Assembly (NCBI GenBank): GCA_033816765.1
Contig: CM066289.1
Location: 806,001 to 870,000 of the forward strand
Origin: Nothopassalora personata
Taxonomy: Eukaryota > Ascomycota > Dothideomycetes > Mycosphaerellales > Mycosphaerellaceae
Reading direction: 5' to 3'
Length of the DNA: 64,000 nucleotides
In this document: piece after piece, positions 58,181 through 64,000 of the stretch
Layout of the letters: the number at the start of each line of letters is the position of its first letter
How positions within the stretch are numbered: position 1 is the stretch's first letter
Position numbers and translations under genes: made by a program
The notes under the pieces: model-generated
Database searches by the model: none
Told to the model about the DNA's origin: nothing
Seen by the model: only the letters and a program-made list of their open reading frames with translations

Positions 58181-58988
58181 CTTTCTTGACTGGTCGTAGG
58201 TCTTTGCGCCTCGAGAACTGTGCTGTGTGACAATAGGCTATACACGAAAGAGGAAACATCGTGGCATAGCTGCTTGCCGTCATCGTAACTCGCTTCCAAC
58301 TCAAGGCACAGCCGCGTCCTTAGGATATGTCGCACAATTAAGCGGGTGCATGTCGATTGGACAGGAGAGCATGTTCTTGTATGCGAGTGTTTGTCTAATC
58401 TTGGTCAGTAGCGCACGCACCACTTGGTTGCATCATATGGGGAGAGAGAAGTGAATGGTATGGTATGCCGTAGAACTCTCTCAGAAGACGCGACACGAAA
58501 ATCGCGCGACGGGTAACACAAACATTGATAGCTCTTCCCTTTGTGTTCATGGCCAGCAGCCTAGCATGCCTTTGCAACTATCTGTCTTGCTACCATAATC
58601 AAGGCGCAGCTCGCATACCACGGCGCCAACACACCAATTGACAGCAGGTGCAAGCGATGCACAACCACTAACTCATGCTACAGCCTTGGCGGAGATCATA
58701 ACGGCGTTATAGCACTTCTGGGGCGGCTGTACCACGCGCTGAGCGAAGACAATCACATGAAGCAAGATAAATAACTATATTATATTATAGTGAAGAAGTA
58801 TCTGCAGTGCGAAGGATTGATTACTGGGTTAGGCTGACTGACTGCACATGCTGCATACGTGACAGTATTCACCTATTCACCAAGACACTCATCCAAGCAA
58901 GGTCCTCGACAATTGCTCGACGCAGACACCAATCAACAGCGTTCGAGTATTGCGCAACCGCTCCCGACTGCACGTCCTTGCACTAAGA
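58181..58988. other. Intergenic
   Basis: About 800 bases upstream of the GPI-like gene. Contains an AT-rich stretch (ATAACTATATTATATTATAG near 58770). No gene recognised. Confidence 0.5.
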
Positions 58989-59339
58989 CTATTCGCTCGC
59001 GACCGCTTCACGGATCAGCGCCTGAGGAAGCGGAATCGACAAACTAGTCCCTCCCTTGTCACCACAGAACAAGCCCAGAGAAAACCTTGTTGGAACAATA
59101 CCTAGGTCTAGGAGTATGACCCCGCGCTGCACGAAAGTCAGATGCTCCAAGCCAGGCCGAGTGAAGTCCTGAAAGCCGACAAGGACGTCACACGTATGGA
59201 CGTATGGCTCAGAGGCAAGGTGACTCACCGAGTGGCGCTCGTGCGACAGACCACAAATCGACTGCGAGATGTACAAAGGTCCAAGAGGCAAAACTTTGAT
59301 CCGCAGAGGGACGTTGCAGCTTTCACGTACTCCGGGCAC
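58989..59339 (-). CDS. Candidate spliced ORF, low confidence
   Basis: The minus strand has an intron-like 60-bp segment (GTGAGT near 59227, CTTTCAG near 59168) whose removal joins SQSICGLSHERHS to DFTRPGLEHLTFVQRGVI and runs to IREAVASE and a stop. No ATG is seen in frame (the first codon listed is GTG), so a 5' exon is missing or this is a relic. A plus-strand ORF (59269-59577) covers the same DNA without family features. Confidence 0.25.
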   Translation of the reverse strand: MPGVRESCNVPLRIKVLPLGPLYISQSICGLSHERHSVSHLASEPYVHTCDVLVGFQDFTRPGLEHLTFVQRGVILLDLGIVPTRFSLGLFCGDKGGTSLSIPLPQALIREAVASE

Positions 59340-59813
59340 CGTGTTTGGCGAGTGGATGCACGACGAAACTGCGCTTGTCCGTGCATTTGATGCGCTGGGC
59401 GGAAGGTGTCGATGGCTGGTGTATGGCAGCGGCGGAAGTGGTCAAAAGAAGCTGCTGGAAGCGCGGCAACGACGAGATGAAGAGGCCAAGAGACCATGGG
59501 GAGACAAGGTGAAGAGGCAAAGAGATGTACCGGTCACAACGACGACAGTGACTTCAAACGAGCCAGGCAGACCGTGAAGGCAGAAGATGCAATAAGATTA
59601 CATTATCTCAGGTTGATGTACAAGCTGCATGCCACAGGATGCCAATTCTCCACCCAAACCACAACCTTGCCCACCAACACCTCCAAGCCATGACCAAGAA
59701 GTTGCTGCCACACCACACCGTGATTTTCGATAGGAAGAGGGTAGGTTGTCGAAGTTCTGGAGTCGTTGTCAGTCAAGTGCCTGGTGGAATGGGATGAGGA
59801 TGTCCACCTTTGC

Positions 59814-60368
59814 TCAAACATGTCTCTTGCCATCAAGTGGTATGTTGACAGAGTAAGCCCATTCACCGTCCCTCAAGAAGCCGCCATAAGTCATGTTCGC
59901 CGACTGGTACCCAACAACAGTTGCGGCGCAGTCCTTTTTGATTTCAGACATGGCGATGTGGCAATCCAGGATGGACAGTCCCTTGGGGCTCTTGTCTTTG
60001 TCGCCAATGTAAGTTGCAGAGTAGTCCGCGATGCGCTTGACGTCGCCGTAGTGGTGCCTTTTGTGTCCAGTCTGCTCGCACAGGTCGGCGCCATTCCTGC
60101 CTCTGTCGTCGAGTGGCATCAGTTCGGGTTCCGTTCGGCAGCAAAGTTCTCCGCCGCTGGATCCAGTCCTGCAGTTGAGCTTGATGTTGCGGTTGACGAA
60201 AGTATCATCGAAGACGACGTCGCCTTTTTCGCCAATGAGTGGTTTCCAGAAGTGTTCCTTCTGACCGGAGGCCTTTTCGGCGACGTCCCACGTTTGAGCC
60301 GTTTCGTCGTGAATGGCCACAGCTGAAGCACCTGCAATGAGGGCAGCGAAAACCTGGAATGCGTGCAT
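59814..60368 (-). CDS. Secreted cysteine-containing protein (effector-like)
   Basis: The best start is the ATG at 60368, which gives a signal peptide (MHAFQVFAALIAGASAVA, then IHDE) and a 184-residue protein; the frame runs 79 codons further upstream into low-complexity Ser/His sequence that is probably 5' UTR. The mature part has six cysteines (NCRTG, ELCCR, LCEQ, DCHIA, KKDC), compatible with three disulfides, and no recognised domain. Small, secreted and cysteine-bearing proteins of this type are candidate effectors or wall proteins. This is inference from layout only. Confidence 0.7.
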   Translation of the reverse strand: MHAFQVFAALIAGASAVAIHDETAQTWDVAEKASGQKEHFWKPLIGEKGDVVFDDTFVNRNIKLNCRTGSSGGELCCRTEPELMPLDDRGRNGADLCEQTGHKRHHYGDVKRIADYSATYIGDKDKSPKGLSILDCHIAMSEIKKDCAATVVGYQSANMTYGGFLRDGEWAYSVNIPLDGKRHV

Positions 60369-61836
60369 GACGACGGCGTCTTTGAGCGTCCTGGGTGAAG
60401 ATGTGTTTGAGTGTCCTGAGAGGCGATGTGGTTGACTGCGACCTGAGAGAGAAGAGGTGGCTGATGAGTGTGCTGGTGATGTGTGAGAAGCAAGTGTTGT
60501 GGGTGCTGCGTGTTGATGGATGTGGATGCTCTGTGGTGGATGTTGGTGAAGGGAAGAAGAAGAGAAGAAGAATGGGAGGGAAGAGGGCAATTTAAAGTCC
60601 AGCACGAGCGAGATTGAGGCGGTGCTGTTGTTGCAGCAGGTGCATGTACTTAGTAGTGACGGTGGATGTCTAAGCAGGTGCTGTGTCCGGGCCTCCCGAT
60701 CGCGGAACTGCTGTTAGCGGTTTGAGGCAGCAGCGTTCCCGTCGTTATGGCAGGAGCGCCTCCATGCGCAGCCATCTTGGGAGATTGCAAGCCACAGTCG
60801 GCCGTGACTTGCGTCGACAAGCATTCTGTCATCTCAACCCGTGTCCTTCATCGTTGAGTAAGTCGTTCGTCTTCACGCGCTTCTTCTGGTGTTTCCACCA
60901 TTCCTGATATCGATCGATGGTGGTCAAATCGTGCTTGCTGTCGCGTGCTGTCAATAGGTACCTAGTTGCGTCCCCAATGAATGCCGGTCGGAGCCGATGC
61001 CAGTACAGACGATGCGAGATTGCAGCACTTTCCTCGTCCAGTGTCACGGCCTGTGCGTCATGGACAGCTTGAGGTCAGTGGCAGGAAGTGTAATCGTGAG
61101 GTCCGGCATCGCAGGAACATCAGCTAGCCCCTGCTAGCTAATGGCCAATGGATGTAATCTGCGCGAACATCCCTGTCCAGCTCCACCCGGCAAGGACGTT
61201 AAAGTTGGTCAACACCCTCTCGACTCGAATATGGGAGACCGGGCACTTCTACGCAGAGAACAACATGTGGCTCCCTTGACTACGCGAGGATGATCATCGC
61301 CTGAGTGATCTCTGCGTCTTGAGACAATGTAATCATCATTGCCCTTTCGTTGATGCTGCTGTATACCTACCTTGGTGCACGCAAGCAACCCTCCTGCTAA
61401 GCATGAGGTGAGGTCCGAAATCGCAGATACTTCACTTAGCGTCTCTTGATACGCGGCCAATTAGACGTGGCCGCTTTCGTGCGGCATGGCTAGGTCGATT
61501 CCGAACATAAAGCGGTACTCCGAAGCCAGCCGCGACGTTCAACGGTCGTGCAGCACTCCCATCTCACCTCGCCCCGTGTGCTTCTCGCGGACCAAGTCGC
61601 CCATAGCCCGGGCAGCTACATGCACACACTCACCCGCACGACCATGGCTCGGTTGTGTGCAGTCAGTCGAGTGGCGCGACGCATGTGATTGCCAAGACAC
61701 ACACTCGGCATCCGCATGCCTGGAGATGAGACACGACGCAAGGACGAGTATATGAGGATTTGCACACCGTGTTGATATGATACGATATCGCTTATGGGTA
61801 TCTTAGCATGAATGCACATGCTGAGCCAGTCGATGG
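60369..61836. other. Intergenic with small relic-like frames
   Basis: About 1.47 kb. On the minus strand 61047-60829 reads a protein-like segment (ISHRLYWHRLRPAFIGDA, then TIDRYQEWWKHQKKR) without an ATG, and 61460-61209 begins LAAYQETLSEVSAISDL before a GTAGGT donor-like site. These may be exons of a decayed gene. No family recognised. Confidence 0.35.
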
Positions 61837-63990
61837 TTACTCCGGCGGCGGCAACAGACCACCACCCGGAGTAGCCGCCTTCTTCAGCAGCTTCAACGCA
61901 CCAGCCTCTTCAAGCGTGAACGACTTCGAATCCTCATCAGCGCCATCATCGCTCGCGCCTTCCATCTCGAACTTGCTGTAGATGCGCTTGCCCTCCGCAT
62001 CGAATTCCTTGGGTGCTCGATCTCGCGGCGCCAGCTTACCAACCCAGCCATTGTCATCCTTGACGTCGAGACGAACAGTGCCCGTGATCGTCTTCGGCTG
62101 CCACCCAGTTGCGGCGGAACATGCGAGTTCTGTGAAGACAACGAAGTCGCCGACCGCCAAGTCATCTTCGACCACTGATGACAACGCGCCGACATCGTCA
62201 GGTAATGGCGGGAAGCCTTCATCATCCTCGCCATTCTCCAGCAACGCACCCTCCTCCCAGTACGAGTCGTCCTCGACGTCTTCACTGGGATCGTCGTAGT
62301 TGAGCGCATCGCCTTCACCATTCTGATTGTACTTGTCGTAAGTCTCGGGGAACTGGGCATCAGCAGCACCGTCAGCCTCCACCTTTCTCCTCTTGTTGCG
62401 CTTTTTCTTCGGGTACTGATATTGCAAGTCCCATCGCTGTTGGAACGGGAATGGTGGCTCTGACAGCTCAACGCCCTCGTCGGAACACTCGACTGCTGAG
62501 AGTTCAATCTTGCTGCGCCATGCATCCTCGTCTTCCTCTTCTTCGGGTACTGCAGGCTGGAAGGCAGTCGTCGCTTTGCGCTTTGTGCCACCAGCAAGGC
62601 GCTTCTGTAGCGCATCTTTGTCGGCTTGTGTCTTGGGATGTCTGACGCCCAGAGATCCGAACACGAGACGGTTCATGCTGGCGAGATCAAGGCGTTTCCG
62701 CTTTTGAGCAGTCGCTGGCTCCACTTCGGGCGCCTCGTCCTCTTCTTCGTCTTGCATGATCTGTTCGCCCTCGGCGTTGATGTATGAGGTTGCAGTCTCT
62801 CCAGCAATCGCCTCTACCGCTTGCGTGACTGCAGTATCGTGGTCCCGAAGACCATTAACGTCCACACCTCCAGATGCGATCTGCTCCAGCAGCTTCTGAC
62901 GCTCCTCCTCAATCGTCCGCTCCTCTTCAATGATAGCACGTACAGCAGGACCAGAAGTGACGTTCTTGTCTTTTTGCCAATTGTGTAGCGCATCAATGCC
63001 TGCATTTTTTGCCACAAGTCCAGCCTCTTTCAGCGCCTTGAGTTGTCTTTGCTCCCGCCGACGCTGATTGCGATACTTGGTGTTGGTCTTGCCCTCGCGA
63101 GGTGCGCCCTTAGCGGATTCCTCAGTCGGCGCAGGCGTTCCATTCACTTCTTTGCGGCCGTTCACAACCGACGGCTGTTCCTTTGGCGGTTTAGTGGTAG
63201 CAGCAGCAAGTGCTCCTCCCTCTATACCCTCCCACGCCTCTTCCTCTTCGTCGCTCGAGCTGTCGGAGTCACTCGAGGAGTCGTCACTCGAAGTATCACT
63301 GTCGCTGTCGCTTCTGCTGCTATCACTGCTGATGTTGCTTGGGTCCGCCGGCACTTCACGTATTTCCTCTGGTTCGACATCCTCCTCCTCCTCATTATCC
63401 TGATCATCATCATCATCATCATGATCATCATCATCATCATGATCATCATCATCATCATGATCATCATCATCATGCTGTTCCTCGAAGTCCTCATCCTCTT
63501 CATCGTCCTCATCCTCATCCTCATCCTCACCCTCGTCTTCATCTTCCGTCCTGACTAACGCCCCAGCTTCTTCCTCGTCGTCCAATCTCGGCTTCTTCCT
63601 TGGTGGAATATACACATCCGGCCTGATCAGTCTTTTGACCAGCGGCCGCCCGAATGCTACCCCATCATGCAAGTGTCGTCCGTCTGGTGTGATCTGGTTC
63701 CTCCCACATAACAACCTCTGCTTGGCCTCGATATACTGCAATGGCTTTATGCACACCTCATCCTCATGCCGAAATATGGTGCCCACTTCGCTGTAGTGCA
63801 ATGCTTCATATCCACCCACTGTGACAGTATAGTCTTCCAGGCCCCACGTATCTCCCTCTAGAGGAACCCGTTCATTGACTTTGGTAAGGAATTGAGCAAC
63901 CGTTTGGCAGCGATCGGTGGTGTCGTCGATGGCCCACAGGATATTAGTTGTGGGGATTTCGTTACGCTCGATGCGCAAACGGAGACGCAT
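61837..63990 (-). CDS. Coilin-like acidic nuclear protein
   Basis: 717 residues, single exon. The N-terminal ~90 residues (MRLRLRIERNEIPTTNILWA, then FLTKVNERVPLE, LEDYTVTVGGYEAL, EVGTIFRHEDEVCIKPL) have the ubiquitin-like coilin-N layout that fungal coilin-like proteins share. A very long acidic region follows (about 150-265), including repeats of HDDDDD encoded by a GATGATGATCAT-type trinucleotide tract. Next come a basic coiled segment (KYRNQRRREQRQLKALKEAG), an NLS-like KKKRNKRRK, and near 610-660 a Tudor-like segment (LAVGDFVVFTELACSA, then ITGTVRLDV). Coilin scaffolds Cajal bodies and snRNP assembly; whether this protein does so is inference. The start ATG at 63990 is the first residue of the conserved domain. 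Confidence 0.72.
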   Translation of the reverse strand: MRLRLRIERNEIPTTNILWAIDDTTDRCQTVAQFLTKVNERVPLEGDTWGLEDYTVTVGGYEALHYSEVGTIFRHEDEVCIKPLQYIEAKQRLLCGRNQITPDGRHLHDGVAFGRPLVKRLIRPDVYIPPRKKPRLDDEEEAGALVRTEDEDEGEDEDEDEDDEEDEDFEEQHDDDDHDDDDDHDDDDDHDDDDDDQDNEEEEDVEPEEIREVPADPSNISSDSSRSDSDSDTSSDDSSSDSDSSSDEEEEAWEGIEGGALAAATTKPPKEQPSVVNGRKEVNGTPAPTEESAKGAPREGKTNTKYRNQRRREQRQLKALKEAGLVAKNAGIDALHNWQKDKNVTSGPAVRAIIEEERTIEEERQKLLEQIASGGVDVNGLRDHDTAVTQAVEAIAGETATSYINAEGEQIMQDEEEDEAPEVEPATAQKRKRLDLASMNRLVFGSLGVRHPKTQADKDALQKRLAGGTKRKATTAFQPAVPEEEEDEDAWRSKIELSAVECSDEGVELSEPPFPFQQRWDLQYQYPKKKRNKRRKVEADGAADAQFPETYDKYNQNGEGDALNYDDPSEDVEDDSYWEEGALLENGEDDEGFPPLPDDVGALSSVVEDDLAVGDFVVFTELACSAATGWQPKTITGTVRLDVKDDNGWVGKLAPRDRAPKEFDAEGKRIYSKFEMEGASDDGADEDSKSFTLEEAGALKLLKKAATPGGGLLPPPE

Positions 63991-64000
63991 CTTTGCGTGT

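Noticed and set aside
1..64000. tRNA or rRNA genes
   Set aside because: I looked for B-box-like GGTTCGANTCC with a plausible cloverleaf and found none; the GGTTATGA sites are primer-binding sites of Copia elements, not tRNA genes.

Overview
This 64-kb window is nuclear DNA from a filamentous ascomycete. The evidence is short GT-AG introns with CTAAC/CTGAC branch sites, fungal-type genes (NKIN-like kinesin-1, Has1, Uls1/Ris1-like SNF2 ATPase, Snu23, a MAPEG protein), single-exon large ORFs, and a retroelement carrying C-to-T and G-to-A mutation of the RIP type. A Dothideomycete-like fungus is a reasonable guess, but that is inference.

Left arm (1-9277): the end of a histidine-phosphatase gene, a kinesin-1 heavy chain, a mitochondrial acetyl-CoA acetyltransferase, a RING-finger gene broken by one in-frame TGA, and a decayed Tri12-like MFS transporter.

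Centre (9278-36007): a 26.7-kb nest of LTR retrotransposons. The host is an old Ty1/Copia element (177/176-bp LTRs, 5-bp duplication GTAGT). Its coding sequence is full of TAG/TAA where Trp and Gln are expected, and its two LTRs differ almost only by transitions. Four younger insertions sit in it, each with its own 5-bp target duplication: a Copia element with identical LTRs whose pol stops at the start of RT (GTGTA); two Ty3/Gypsy chromoviruses with identical (CCTAG) or one-mismatch (GCTAG) LTRs; and a solo LTR of a third related family (ATAGA). None of the four shows RIP. Both chromoviruses have a GGGAAAY slippery heptamer one codon before the gag stop with pol in the -1 frame, and a primer-binding site complementary to their own LTR (Tf1/sushi-type self-priming). 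Both Copia elements have a primer-binding site resembling the 5' half of initiator tRNA-Met (copia-type half-tRNA priming). In Gypsy-1, gag is disrupted by a 305-bp palindrome-forming rearrangement.

Right arm (36013-64000): a secreted DUF218 protein, Snu23, an F-box/2EXR-like protein (two exons), a MAPEG protein (three exons), a possibly broken small secreted protein, a degenerate repeat block, Has1 (four exons), a Uls1/Ris1-like SNF2-RING ATPase, a tandem pair of protein-kinase genes (one with a nonsense codon in the catalytic domain, one intact with a probable GC-AG intron), a small GPI-anchor-like protein with two internal repeats, a secreted cysteine-containing protein, and a coilin-like acidic nuclear protein at the right edge.

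Housekeeping genes (kinesin, thiolase, Snu23, Has1, Uls1, coilin-like) flank accessory material: secreted proteins, a kinase duplication, broken genes and the transposon nest. Splice sites and frames were worked out by hand, and family names come from recognised motifs, not from searches.
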